Assembly: GCA_963920705.1 (NCBI GenBank)
Contig: OY987231.1
Span: forward strand, 23,882,200-23,946,199
Source of the DNA: Odiellus spinosus
Taxonomy: Eukaryota > Arthropoda > Arachnida > Opiliones > Phalangiidae
Direction: 5' to 3'
Length of the DNA stretch: 64,000 nucleotides
Within the stretch, counting starts at the first letter, position 1. Every line of letters begins with the position of its first letter. Under the pieces are notes generated by a model. The model saw only the letters and a program-made list of their open reading frames with translations, was not told where the DNA came from and made no database searches. Positions 45,236 to 56,895 of this stretch are shown in pieces. A program made the translations under genes and the position numbers.

Positions 45236-46113
45236 CTACAAAATTAAAATTAGAAACATTTAGATTCTTGAACGATAAGTTTCGAATGAAAAGTAGGACT
45301 TTCACAAAAAAGACCGCGTGAAAACGACGGTATATCACGTGCCAGAGAATCTGTAATCTCTAAATTAGCAAGGTAGCCACGTGACTATAGTGATGACGTA
45401 ATATTGCTGCCTAATTGGCTCTCCGCCTTTAATTAAATATATAATCATACTCATTTCACGCTCCCTTTACGATTCAGCCTTTTATTACATTCGTATTAAA
45501 CCCTTGGTTTAAAGATTCGAAAACTTGGCGGGGGTGTCAAGTCCCAGATATTAACTTTCTCGAAATTCCTGGATAACTCCTGTTCGCCACTTTATTTTAA
45601 ACTACTTTCATCCCTACGAGGTTTAACAAGCCGTATTAGTCCGCGTTTAGGTTGGTTACTTTACAACACTCCTCGCGAATGAGGTGAGTTGACCGAGAAA
45701 ATAGGAAGATGGGTCTCTTAAGATCTTTTTACGGTATTTTTAGTTCTTTTGGGTAACTGAATCTAAGGACGCGATGTTAGGGGAGGGATTAAATGGCGGA
45801 TAAACTGTCGTTTTGTTATCCACCCCTCTACAAACCCTTCGCGATGTATTATTTATAACATCTTGGATTAACTAAAAATGGGGAGGGAGGTGAAAAACAA
45901 ACTCCGTATTTAGGAATTATCCCAAGAAGGTGCTGTATATGGGGGAAACATTTTGTCTAAAATGTTTTTAGAAGGAGGGGCCATAACTCGGTAATAAAAG
46001 CCGCGATTCTTCACCTTGTTTCGTTACTTATTCATTGACAGTCATTTAAATCGGTAGACCCATTGAAAGGATTACAAACGTCGCTAGAAATCTAGAAGTT
46101 TTAAGGTCGTAAG
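45236..46113. other. intergenic with E-boxes
   Basis: Two CACGTG sites (about 45350 and 45398) and a TGACGTAA site near 45410 suggest a promoter. No coding frame seen. The final part is the 5' region of the glycine-rich gene. Confidence 0.4.
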
Positions 46114-46802
46114 ATGAGGTCTTACTTGAGTGTAGCGTTAGGCTTAGCTGCCCTATGTGTTTTACTACAATCAGGCGACGCTGTTCTGAAGAAAAAACTA
46201 TTTAAAGCCTTATTACTCAAGGAAATCCTATCCCCCAAGAAGATATTTCTTCCTGTACCACTCATGTTACCGTAAGAATCAAATTTCTTAAAGGAACGTG
46301 ATCCGAAATTAAAACTGGTATTTTGATGGCAAAGACAAGGTAGAAGACTTAATCATCTACCGGTATTTGGTATCCAGAGACCTTGTTAGTAGCTCGGATC
46401 ACTTAAGAATGAAAGGGATCTTTCGAGGGACCCTTTCTCTTAACACTCTGTTTTCCCGCCAAAAATTTCAGAATGAAACAGATGCAACAAACGAAGAAAA
46501 TCGTTGTCCAACAGGATGATCCTTGGGCCATGGGAGGAATGGGAGGTGGCTGGCCGAGTGGTGGCATGATGATGGGTGGATGGCCGTCGGGAGGAGGTGG
46601 TATGGGCGGTGGTTGGCCGAGCGGAGGTATGATGTCCTCCGGTGGATGGCCGAGCGGAGGCAATGATTGGCCCTCTATGAGCGGAGGTGGATGGTCATCT
46701 GGAGGATCTTCGTCGTCCGGTGGATGGTCAAGCGGTGGATCGAGCGGTAAAAGTAGCGGGGGCGGGGGTGGATGGATGATGTCCGGGGGAGGTGGTGATT
46801 AG
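46114..46802 (+). CDS. secreted glycine/tryptophan-rich protein
   Basis: Two exons, 46114-46271 and 46472-46802, phase 2 junction; 162 residues. Exon 1 encodes a signal peptide (MRSYLSVALGLAALCVLLQS) and a basic hydrophobic segment with FKALLLKEILSPKK. Exon 2 gives MKQMQQTKKIVVQQDDPWAM and then about ten imperfect GGWPSGG / GGWSSGG repeats with methionine runs, ending in Gly-Gly-Asp. Such proteins occur in arthropod cuticle, glue and silk-like secretions and in antimicrobial glycine-rich peptides; the exact role is unknown. The opposite strand has an open frame in the repeats, which is a shadow of the repeat. Confidence 0.75.
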
Positions 46803-48609
46803 TTTTAAGAAAACATAGACTTTTTTAATTAATTAAAAGGTGGCAATCGTTGCAATAATTTTTGTTTTTCCAAATCTTAGGATTACTTACTCGTAAGGTA
46901 CCCAGAGTTAATTATTTACTCTGGATTTCATTAGGGTATTCAAATATTTTATTTTTTTAAATTGATTTCAACGGAAATCTACAGGGTAATTTTAATTTTT
47001 TTAAATAATTAACTGTTCGTGATTGTATATTTCGTCTTGATTGTACAGAGTATCCAAAGCTACGCAATATTTGTTTTTACTTAAAGCAAACCCAAAGTTG
47101 TTTCAGTGACCCATTGATTTAACAGCTTTGGGGTCCCTTTAAAAACCAAAAGTTGGAGCTTGTAATTAATTTATATAAATGTAATAGTCTAGCATCGCCC
47201 GTTTTGTCAAATGAAGTTGAAATTGGCTAAAATTTAGTCCCGTAAAAACTAAAATTAGACTTTATTTGTAGTTAAAATTAATAACGTATAATTAGAAATT
47301 TATACCAAATCTTTTGAATTATTTTGACAAATTTAACCCAAATTACGTAGATTTTAATTAACGACTTCAATAGAAAATCGATACTTTTAATATACTTAGT
47401 TTTACAAATTTACAGCCTTAAAAATCATCGTTTCTTACTGAAACTACCGTTTTTCTAGCCGAGTAATGTAGCCTTTCAAGGTTGCGACCAAACCTAAGGA
47501 AATTAGATCAGTATTTAGATATAAATTAATTTTAACGCTAATTATTTCATTTGTTTTTAATATTACGTATTTTATTCTAAATTTAGTGAAATATGTAATT
47601 GTGTGTCGTGATTCGTTAAATTGTTCATAAAATGTTCATGTCCCGTTGTATTTTGTCTATTGTACGTTGTATCGTTAATATGTTGTTTGAATTTATTAAT
47701 CTGAAATTAAATGTTAAATATTTCAACTCATTAGAAACATTTTGCTCCTTTATAAATGATTTTATACCTTCCTTATACTAAGAACCCATGGAATCACGCG
47801 CCTAAATCGAACACGTGGCTTTTTCAGATTTGAACCAAATCATGTCACGTGATACGAAATAGCAGACGATATCCCAAAGTCTTTGGGGTGGATCGCGGAA
47901 ATACAGTTAACTTTTATACTAAACTTTTAGTTATTATATTAGTTATATATTAATTTATAAATAATATTGGGCTATATTTTATTACCTTCAACGTATCCCT
48001 TTAATTTTTGAAGCCTAAGGAAAGAGTTCTTAATACAATTTAGATTAAAGTTTAACCGGGACTCCGCAAAATTTCTTATTGGTTAACGATAGTTTCGATT
48101 GATTTTATCATTTTAATTAAATCTTAGATGATTTTTGTTAAAAAGCTGGTAATAAACTTAATCGTAATTATTTAATTGTATTGTATCGCGTATTTAAAAC
48201 TGATTCGTACCAAAATTATTCGAAATTAAAAAGTGTCATCGGTTTCTCTACTCCTACTGCACGATGGAATCGACCAATCACGCTAATTCAGTTAGAAATA
48301 CCCTTTCCCAAAGTTTGGGTTGTGCCGGTTTATGAACCGGTACGCACCCAAAAAGTGGCTTTCTCTAAATCCCATGTTATTTTATGCAAATTAGCTACGT
48401 ATAACATGAGATTGTAAGAATGGGTATTTTTTGGCGCGTTCCAATACTCATACCAACAAAACCAGGGATTATAAGGCTGGAAATTGTTTTCTGTCGAGTG
48501 ACGACGTAAAAATCGTCTGCTCATCTTATGACGACGGGACGCCCTCGCGTCGTTATCCAAGTTTTTTTTACATAATTAGCATTAATTAAGTTTAATTAAA
48601 GATAATTAG
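46803..48609. other. intergenic
   Basis: 3' region of the glycine-rich gene followed by AT-rich sequence. E-boxes at about 47811 and 47844. At 48313-48352 is a hairpin (TTTGGGT.GTGCCGGTT and its complement). The plus frame at 48181-48270 could be an upstream exon of the small gene that follows (phase fits a donor at about 48241) but lacks an ATG. Confidence 0.4.
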
Positions 48610-49131
48610 GATTGCCGAAAGATAAAATTCGAACAAAAAGGGTAACTTTCCAAGAACCGATAGAATATCCTGAAAAAGAAGAATCAATGCGAGTTCAAAC
48701 TTTGATTACGGTAAGCCTTGGCTTAGATTGGATCATTTTTATATATTTTCGTTTCATCATGATCCATGGCTTCGGGTCTTTGAAGTTCCGGAATTAAAAT
48801 AATCGTTTTGAATTTATTCGGGGCTACTTTTCCGATTTTAATGTTTTCTCTGTAGAGTGTAGAACTGGGCTGTGTAGAGAGTAGAGACTAACGAAGAGAA
48901 AACTTTTCTCTCTCTACATTGCTACAGTGACTACAGTTCTACACTCTACAGAGAAAACATCAAAAGCGGAAAAGCACACTGAATAAATTCAAAACGATTA
49001 AATTAAATTAACTAATTAATTCAAATCGCTCTTAGATTGTTCCGGAACTTCCCAGACCGGGCCCAAAAGAAGCCATGGATGACTTTCAACGAAAAAATAT
49101 ACTTAAACTTAAATTTGGAAAGAACTTGTAA
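48610..49131 (+). CDS. 3' exons of a small gene, unrecognised
   Basis: Exons 48610-48710 and 49036-49131 join in phase 0. They read LPKDKIRTKRVTFQEPIEYP, EKEESMRVQTLIT and then IVPELPRPGPKEAMDDFQRK, NILKLKFGKNL and a stop. KRVTF fits the RVxF docking motif for protein phosphatase 1. The 5' part is not resolved: the entry phase needs one base from an upstream exon, possibly the one ending near 48241. The intron carries the palindromic element at 48801. No family recognised. Confidence 0.5.
48801..49000. mobile_element. 200-bp palindromic element
   Basis: Inverted arms of about 67 bases: AATCGTTTTGAATTTATTC, CTTTTCCG, ATGTTTTCTCTGTAGAGTGT, AGAACTG on the left and the complement on the right. 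The loop holds further GTAGAGA-type inverted repeats. It lies inside an intron. Confidence 0.85.
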
Positions 49132-49435
49132 AGGAATCGCGTTTTTTTAGATTTAATAATAATTTATTTGCCATTTTGTTTAACATATTTGGAATTTAAA
49201 ACTTAATTCTATTGAGAATGTATATTTTAAAGCTTTTCAAAAAGCTCCTTAAATTTGAGCTAATATTCAATTTTTAATATTTTGAGCGTAGTTTTGAGCG
49301 CCTAATCATTTTACATATTTTATTAAACTCGTTTTATGGTAGATATTTCGTGTTTGTGATTTTAATCACCGGATTCTCTCGCTTAGCCCATGACATTATA
49401 GGTTTCAAATAGCATTGTCCAAAGCAGATAACTTT

Positions 49436-50335
49436 TTAAATGACTTTTTTGGGAGTAATATCGATATTATGATGCTTAGTGATATGTTTTCGTACAATTT
49501 TCTTGCTATAAAAATTTGCGTTACAACAACCGCAGCCAAACTTTGGTTTTAAACTTCCAATGATTGCTTTATGTTTCTCTCTTCGATGAATTTCCAATTG
49601 AATTCCGTGTTTGAAGGAAGATCCGCATAATCCGCAACGATATTTGTTAGTCTCTTTGATCAAAGCTCGATTATCTTGAGATTTTTCGATTTCTTCAATC
49701 GGATCATCCATAAAAGTGACCTTTTTAACCCTCGGACTTTGATTACGAGAATTACTTTGACCTCCTTGACTATTTCTTATTTGACTTTTATTCCCAGTTG
49801 GGTTTTGAATAATTTTCTCATTATTCCCTCCATTTCTATCTCTTAGAATAGATTTTACCGGAATATTTTGCTTTTGGTAACTAGCGTTATAACTTTCCGA
49901 CGAAGGGTAGGCATTTTTATCGATTAATATCACCGATATCTGATTGTGACTAGATTGTAGATGCTGACACAACGCGTTAGCGATGCTAAAAGCTAATCCG
50001 CATAAAACGCAACCAAATTTAGCTTTCTTTTGGACTAGATTTAGACATCTCGAATGATTTTTTCGAGCGTGATTAGTCAAACTCTCCAAATCTGCGTAGA
50101 TTAAAGCGCAAAAGGCGCAAGCATAGGGACTCCTACCGTGACTGGAAGTTGCGTGATGCCTCCATTCGTCATTTGACTCTAATTGAAAATCACATTCCTC
50201 GCATTTAGTAATGTTTTCTATAAAGTTTGGCACATTTTCGTAAGGTACGTGACTCCAGGAATGTATATTATATAAAATTGAAGATTCAAACTTAATGCCG
50301 CATAAATCGCAAGCTTCGTTAGACGCATTGGCCAT
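49436..50335 (-). CDS. C2H2 zinc-finger protein
   Basis: One exon, 299 residues, from the ATG that gives MANASNEACDLCG. Six Cys2-His2-type fingers can be seen (CDLC..., CEEC..., CAFC..., CVLC..., then after a basic, Asn/Gln-rich linker CGLC..., CGCC...), spaced irregularly rather than in the tandem linked form of classic DNA-binding arrays. The linker holds VKSILRD and KKVTFMDDPIEE, an RVxF-like phosphatase-1 docking motif followed by acidic residues. Likely nuclear; target unknown. An E-box GTCACGTGAT lies about 80 bases upstream of the ATG. A longer upstream frame exists but without an ATG. Confidence 0.8.
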   Translation of the reverse strand: MANASNEACDLCGIKFESSILYNIHSWSHVPYENVPNFIENITKCEECDFQLESNDEWRHHATSSHGRSPYACAFCALIYADLESLTNHARKNHSRCLNLVQKKAKFGCVLCGLAFSIANALCQHLQSSHNQISVILIDKNAYPSSESYNASYQKQNIPVKSILRDRNGGNNEKIIQNPTGNKSQIRNSQGGQSNSRNQSPRVKKVTFMDDPIEEIEKSQDNRALIKETNKYRCGLCGSSFKHGIQLEIHRREKHKAIIGSLKPKFGCGCCNANFYSKKIVRKHITKHHNIDITPKKVI

Positions 50336-50910
50336 CGTTAAAATATTATAAACTTCCGCCTCAGAATAGAGTAAATAGCGAGCCACTGACCCCGCCCTAG
50401 ATTTGAAATTAGTCACGTGATACGACGCACGCGCGGAATAGACTACTGATAAAGTAAAGGGAAAGTCTTACAAAACATTTTGTTGGTCATAATTTGGATT
50501 ATTTTAAATCAACTGATCAATGGAAAATTTCCATTTTAGTAAATGATATATAGATTAAAACTTGATAATTTCTACGCTTAATATAAAGAATAATTATACG
50601 ATTTAGTTTCTAAAAATTGGTATTTAATTTTTATGTTCTAGTACAAAAGCTTGGATGAAGTTAATATTTATTTTGGTTTAACAGAATTGTTAATTTTTTT
50701 AAACGTATCAGTATGAATTATTTACAAATTTTACACAAATATAATTATTTTTAACAATGAATCATTTAGTCTATTTACAATATTTACACAAAACTTTCTT
50801 GAACTGTGCAAAACTGCAGGCGTTGGTGGCCAACATCTGCTACTCGAAGAAGTAGAGTTTTGCTCTGTGTTCCTAGACAAGTTTTGTTTAGAGCTAAGGA
50901 CCGTAGTGAA

Positions 50911-50996
50911 TCCCCGGGGGATCCTGCTCTGCTGATTAATTATTTTAATTAACCCCCGGGGGATCCTGCTCTGCGGCCGGGGGATCCTGCTCTGCG
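50911..50996. repeat. three direct repeats of an 18-21 bp GC-rich unit
   Basis: CCCCGGGGGATCCTGCTCTG occurs at 50912 and 50953 and a shortened CCGGGGGATCCTGCTCTGC at about 50977. The copies contrast with the AT-rich surroundings; the first two are separated by a TTAATTATTTTAATTAA palindrome. GTTCCTAGAC flanks the block on both sides (50869 and 50996). Confidence 0.85.
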
Positions 50997-52028
50997 TTCC
51001 TAGACCAATTGTCCTGCAAAAAGAAAATAAAAAAAATAAAAGTTTTAAAATTAATATTTAGATTCGAGACCAAATCCCAGGCTTGAAATGATATTTCAAA
51101 CCAATTAAATCAATGTAAATGAAACGTTTAGCGCAGACTTGCCCTTTGAGAGCGAAGCTCTACATGTAGGTGCTTTTGCTTCGTTCTTGGAATCGCTATA
51201 CTCATTTTTAGCCTTAAAAGTTTCGTTTTTCAATGGGTATTTTGGTCCATTCTAAGGTTCAAACTGAGTAAAGCGACCACGAGCGACCGCCGCCATTTTG
51301 CGTCTAGTCAAACATTATCTTAGTAACGACGCCATTTTGAATTTAAAACTTAAAATCTTGTTTTTTTACCCGAACCGTTCGCATTTCGAAAATTTAAATG
51401 ATATTGTAGGAATAACAACAAATTAGAAATTAACAAAGCTAGTCTAAAGCCCGTTTCACACGGTAAATTATTACTTTTGTATCGTTATAAAGGTTTCGGT
51501 GCAGCCGCACCCTAAACTTAAGGCCCATTTACACCGAGCCTTTACATAACCTTAGAACCCCTGAATATTCTCAAAACGGCAAATTAGAGAAGCCCAAAAC
51601 CACCTAATAGTTGATATAATTTAAAAATACTTACTAAGAACGTTTCCATATGTATCATGTGGAAAAGCAGGTTTACATCCCCCGTACCGATCTTTTTAGA
51701 AAAAAGACAAAGTATCGGCTAGGAACACATAGCTCAACTTCATTTTTACTCTTGGCGACCAAAACAGTAGTTTGTTAAATCTAGCTCCATTCATGAACAT
51801 CATTTTCTAGTTAGTTAACGTAAATGGCGTCGTTGACTGCCTTCGGGAAAATTTACGATTAGTCTATTTTTGTCGAGTCAGTTAGGAGACGTCTGATTCC
51901 TTCGAAGGCGAGCTCAAAAAGGACAATCCAAAATGTCGGTATCCTTTCTCTCTCCTAAGAGGATAGGATATATCCTCCTAGCTCTCTCTAGTTAAACGTC
52001 ACAACTATCGTGGGAAAGCGCGTTTCTT

Positions 52029-52221
52029 CCATAGATATATATAAAAATGAACTAGATGCACATCTCTACCAAAGTCACGCGCCGTAAATGTGAAGAATAA
52101 AAAATATTTTCCCCCTCCGGCGCGTGAAATTTGTACAGTCAAAGGCAGGGAAAAAAGCTATATTGTACATGGATGTTAAAAAGAATTGTCGATCTAGATA
52201 ATTTTTCATATATCTGTGGTT
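52029..52221. mobile_element. family B MITE, second copy
   Basis: Begins CATAGATATATATAAAAATG with GAACTAGATGC and ends TTTTTCATATATCTGTG. The inside shares CCAAAGTCACGCGCC and the CGTGAAATTTGTACAGTCAA segment with the 25.1 kb copy. Flanks (GTTTCTTC and GTTTAGCT) match only in part, so the insertion is older. Confidence 0.75.
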
Positions 52222-52402
52222 TAGCTCAAAGGCCCATGATTCCGACTGCCCATTACTCCGCCTAGTCGGGACTTATTAATTTTAATTAATTAATTTCACC
52301 CACCACAGAGAAATTGTTCCCTGTAGAGCGTAAGCTTTTTACAATGAAAGGCGAGCGTAAGAAAATATTTATATTTTTAAATTCATTAATCACAGACCCA
52401 GA

Positions 52403-52570
52403 CCTTTAAAGGGACTATCTGCGATTCTTAAATCCCCTTTAAAGTCGCCTTCTTTTCTAGCTTAGCAGACGACGTTATACAAAACAAATTGTACAGTCAA
52501 AGCTAGGCTGCGTGCGTAAGGGAAGAGCATTTTAAAGGGACAAGTTTCAGAGCAGATGGGGCCTTTAAAG
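52403..52570 (+). mobile_element. family A MITE, copy at 52.4 kb
   Basis: CCTTTAAAGGGACTATCTGC at the left, AGCTTAGCAGACGACGTTAT, TTGTACAGTCAAAGCTAGGC inside, and GAGCAGATGGGGCCTTTAAAG at the right. 168 bases. Confidence 0.85.
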
Positions 52571-52887
52571 AGAACCGCACGTTCATCGATTCAAAAGTCT
52601 CTGGTGCGCGGCGCTGAACGCTCTATTGAAATTTTTAGCTGGCGGTAAAACACGTGATTTTTGTCAACCAATGAGACGTAACGCGGAAAAGATTAGAAGT
52701 AATTTATTTTTCGGATGAAACGCGGAAAGGTCAACGTAAAAAATAATTTCATTTCGCCCTGGAGCGTCTAGAAAACGTACACAAAACATTATTCAACCCC
52801 CTAGGGTGAGGGTACCGACGTGGCTCCCGATTCAATCAAATAACTTTATAATCGCGATTAAATTAAAACAAATTACGCTCGAATAAA

Positions 52888-55800
52888 ATGGCCGAGAAAG
52901 AGACAAAATCATCGGATTTTATGTTAAAATCCTTTTTTGCCGGGGGTAAGTTAGTTTCCTAGTATTATAAGTGAATGTTTTGGGAAATCAAGAGGCAGAT
53001 TTTTAAAGGGACAAATGACAGCTTCAATAATGAGATCTGGAAAATTATAAATCTCCAATATTTATAATTCTGGAATCAATATTAATTCGCTTGATTAATA
53101 GCTTATTCTAATTTGTAATCCATAAAACTGAGTATTAAATTTGGGGGGCACCCAACCAGTCTCAGAATCTGCTGTCACTGTCAAAATAAACAAAATTTTG
53201 TCCGAGTACTTAGAGGATCCTTATTCTTTTCTTTTTTTGACCCTAGGTATAGCGGGAATGTGCGCTAAATCTACAGTGGCGCCTTTAGACCGCATCAAAA
53301 TCTTACTACAAGCTCACAACACTCATTACAAGCATCACGGCGTAGTTAGCGGTTTGAAAGGTATTGTCCAGAAAGAGTCCTTCATAGGCCTGTATAAAGG
53401 AAATGGTGCCCAAATGGTACGCATCTTCCCCTACGGAGCCGTGCAATTCTTGACTTTCGAAGTCTATAAAAAGGTAAGCTGCCTGTTCAAAATCTCGCGA
53501 CGTATCTAAACTTTGAGAATTTTGTTTAAAAGTTAGATCCCATATCTAATTTCGATAGACCCTACCCTGTCAGACTTTGCAATTATCATTTAAATTATAG
53601 CTAATTAAGTGAGTGCGTGGAAAACTAAATTGTGTTAGAAATTTAAGCATTTTTGACCTAAAATTTGAAGTATGACCAAGAATAGATAAATATCTAACGT
53701 AACTTATTTTTTGTCAGTTGTTGAAAAATCATTTTGGTTACAAATCACACGCCAGCAAATTCGTCGCGGGCTCCGCTGCAGGTAGGCTTAAATTTTCATA
53801 TTATAGAGTTATTTCGAAGTAATTGCGTAGTGGTAGTCAGTTTTTAACTTTAATGGCAATTATAGATTAAAATAATTATTTCACCTTTGATATTTTGTTT
53901 ATTACTATGAAAGATTTAACGATTATTAGCTCTAATTACTTTTTTAATTACATTTCTGGGGTAAACTTTGAAATAACAAAATCATTAAAGGGAGCATGAA
54001 GAAGGGAAATGCGTAAGAATTATAAATCTCTATACTAAAGCAAAGTTTCAATGTTTTTCGTCTTAAGGTGTTTCGGCGGTATTGGCTACGTATCCGTTGG
54101 ACGTAATCAGAGCTAGATTAGCCTTCCAAGTGACTGGGGAGCACATCTACACGGGAATAGTTCATACCATGACGTCCATTGTCAGATCTGTAAGTTAAAA
54201 TTAAACGTATCTAGAAGAAACTTCAGTTTTTATAAATAGGGAAGATTCTTTTAGATAGAACTGTACTTGTATTTTATAAGTCTAAACAAGTTTGCCCATA
54301 AATTTACTAACGTTTCTAACTTTCCTTACGATGGAAGATATATAAATAGTGTTTTTCCATAGGAAGGAGGCGTCAGAGCTTTATACAAAGGATTATCTCC
54401 CACTTTAATTGGAATGGTTCCGTACGCTGGTAAATTATTATTATTAAAATTCATAGATTTTTTTTTTTAAAGGAAGTGTCAATACAATAATAAATGCGAA
54501 ACCAAGGTTTTACTTTCGCATTAGAGTGGATAGCGCCTTTTAAAGGCGGGTAAAGAATCGAAAAATTTAGTTTATAGCTTAATACATTGAAAAAGTGTCA
54601 GATTTGCATTTGTAAAGGCCGTATTTATCATTTTTTCATTCCAAAATATTTGAATAGACTGATAAAACAAATCCTACTAATTATTCCCCCATTATTGATT
54701 TTGCGAAAGATGGAAAGCTTTAATACAGGCTTCTAAATTTTCCAACAATGGTCCAAATTACGGGCTTATAAACTGATACTTCATCGCAGGGGGCGAAGTT
54801 AGAAACTCTTTGAGGACTTGGTTTCATTTCCAGCCATGTTTACCGTCAACTGAATAGATGGCGCCAGGAGATGTATGATGCGCCATCTAACCCCAGTTGC
54901 CAGAACCATAAGCCTATTAATTCACCCTAAGTTAGAAACTCTGGTCTTTTAGTGTTAAGCTAATGATTGGCCAATCTTGCTACTTAAATCCATCTAGTGG
55001 TGGTAGCTCGAAACTCTCCCAACGCGTACTAGTTTGAAGAATAATAAAAGATGGCTGGACGAAACATGATTGAAAAATGCTTAAATCCCATCTGAAATCA
55101 AGTTATTTAACTGATTTTGATTTATTTAAATGATTTAGATAGTTAAAAGCAAAATCAAAAAGAATCTCTTATAAATTTTCCTCAATTCAGCCCGCATTTA
55201 AACTAACTGACTCTCAGTATTGAAATTTCCTTTAAAAACCGATTTTCCTCGTAATCTAATTTGAATAGGAAATTAGTTATTTGATAATGGTTATTATTTT
55301 GCGTGGTAGGTCTATCATTTTACTTCTTCGAGCGTTTGAAAGCCTTATGTTTGGAATACTTCCCGACAGTTTTGGGCAAACCTTGCCAGATTAATACCGG
55401 TGGTTTAGTTTTAATCATTCCGGCTAAATTACTGTGCGGTGGACTCGCTGGCGCGATCGCCCAAAGCGTCAGGTAAAAACACTTTCCATTAATAACAATG
55501 ATAAAGTTATACAAAATTTAAGAAAGAAGAATTGGGAGGCAATTTTTATTCAGCTCGTGTACGCGTGCGCTGTACATAAGGGATTGGGTAGGAGTATCAT
55601 TTGGAAATTAATTTATTTAGATTGTCAAATTCATCATTTCTAATATATTTTTGATTATTTACATCCATTCTTAACGTCTTATTTGTATTTTTCAGTTATC
55701 CGATGGACGTGGCCAGGCGCAGAATGCAATTAAGTATGATGTTTCCCGAGACGGAAAAATTTAGGTAAATAATTTTTGAGTTCATCTGGAAGGTTTTTTC

Positions 55801-56137
55801 TTAACGCGCTTTTTTGAAGATAAAATCATAGATGTTTTTAAAAGGGGTCAAATTTTGGTGTAAATGGTCGTACTCTTGATACTCTTAAAGGGATGGGGGA
55901 AAATGGTCCGTAGGATTATCTCTATTAAGTCTTCCCTTCAATATTTGTCCTTTTTTTGTTTTTAGTAAAGGTTTCGTGTCGACTCTGAGCATAGTATTTA
56001 AAGAGAATGGCGTGGTAAAAGGTCTGTACCGCGGTATGAGCATAAACTACTTGCGAGCAATCCCGATGGTGGCCGTCTCTTTCTCCACCTACGAAGTCAC
56101 CAAACAAGTACTAGGACTCGATACCGGGGTTGATTAA
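52888..56137 (+). CDS. SLC25A16: mitochondrial carrier, SLC25A16-like
   Basis: Eight exons: 52888-52945, 53247-53473, 53718-53781, 54068-54189, 54363-54429, 55310-55472, 55696-55764, 55966-56137; in phase, 313 residues (human SLC25A16 332). All three carrier repeats show the signature: STVAPLDRIKILLQ, ATYPLDVIRARLAF and ISYP-like SVSYPMDVARRRMQL. The second half of each repeat is also typical (GLYKGNGAQMVRIFPYGAVQ, ALYKGLSPTLIGMVPYAGLS, GLYRGMSINYLRAIPM). KHHGVVSGLKGIVQKESFIG is close to the Graves-disease carrier protein. The family is tied to coenzyme A transport across the inner mitochondrial membrane (yeast Leu5). An SLC25A42-type carrier is the main alternative. Confidence 0.92.
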
Positions 56138-56587
56138 CCATTACTAGCCTTATAATAATCAAAAACGCGAGCTAGCGCCATATTTTTAGACTTTTGAATA
56201 AACGCGAACGGAGCTAGGGGGGGGGGGGGTTATTTTTCAATTTCTCAGTATGACTCTTGCATTGACAAAACCAACGACGGTTATAAAAAGAGCGTAACTT
56301 CTGGGTATTTCCGCAATTATTAGTTTCTTAGGCAGTCTTAATGGGCTTAACTTTATCAATTGGTTCAAATAATCCAACCGAAGCTAGCTGCCATCTTTTG
56401 ATGGTAAATGGTACGAGTGGTATTACGTTATAACTAAATTTCGTAATAATTGTTTGGAAGGAAATTACCAAAAATTCGTTACAAGCGATATTTTTTTATA
56501 ACGAGGTTTCACTCTATTGGGTAATTAACATCTCTAAAATTAAGAAAGGTCGTCAAAAGCAATATTGAATAAATTTACAATCTACGT
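56138..56587. other. intergenic
   Basis: Between convergent genes. A run of about 13 G bases lies near 56218-56230. No coding frame seen. Confidence 0.4.
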
Positions 56588-56895
56588 TCATCTCTTATAA
56601 ATATAAAAGAGCTTACACCGATTTTCGGGGCGGGTTTTTATCTTCCACCCCAAATTATATTTCACCAGAGGGTTTCTAAAGAACTCTTTAGGCTTAGTTT
56701 TCTCGCGCAATAACTGAATCTGCGATGGTTTTCCCATCTTAAACAAAAACCCTACGCCGAAAGTCACAAAAAAGGACAATAAAACTGATAAAACAATCGG
56801 TGGTATTAATCCCGCTTCTACAATCAAGCTTATGGTGCTTATATAATATATAAAACAAAATATTACAACGCTATTTCGAGCCAGTTCGGGCGCAT
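56588..56895 (-). CDS. small single-pass membrane protein
   Basis: The firm part (56588-56827) reads LIVEAGLIPPIVLSVLLSFF, VTFGVGFLFKMGKPSQIQLL, then REKTKPKEFFRNPLVKYNLG and a basic tail. One membrane helix followed by positive charge resembles small mitochondrial or ER proteins. The frame has no ATG of its own. A plausible first exon lies at 56895-56870 (MRPNWLEIA, phase 2) with an intron of only about 41 bases; this is uncertain. A strong donor GTAAGC near the 3' end could instead extend the gene. Family not recognised. Confidence 0.4.

Larger units (their letters stand above)
50336..52887. other. intergenic, zinc-finger gene to carrier gene
   Basis: Divergent 5' regions. Holds the E-boxes at about 50414 and 52650, a GC-rich direct repeat at 50911-50996, a short exon-like stretch on the minus strand (about 51633-51700), a GCCGCCATTTTG YY1-like site near 51289, a family B element and a family A element. 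Confidence 0.5.

Noticed and set aside
46403-46663. Proline-rich minus frame opposite the glycine-rich gene
   Set aside because: It is the mirror of the GGWPSGG repeat and has no signal peptide or splice context.
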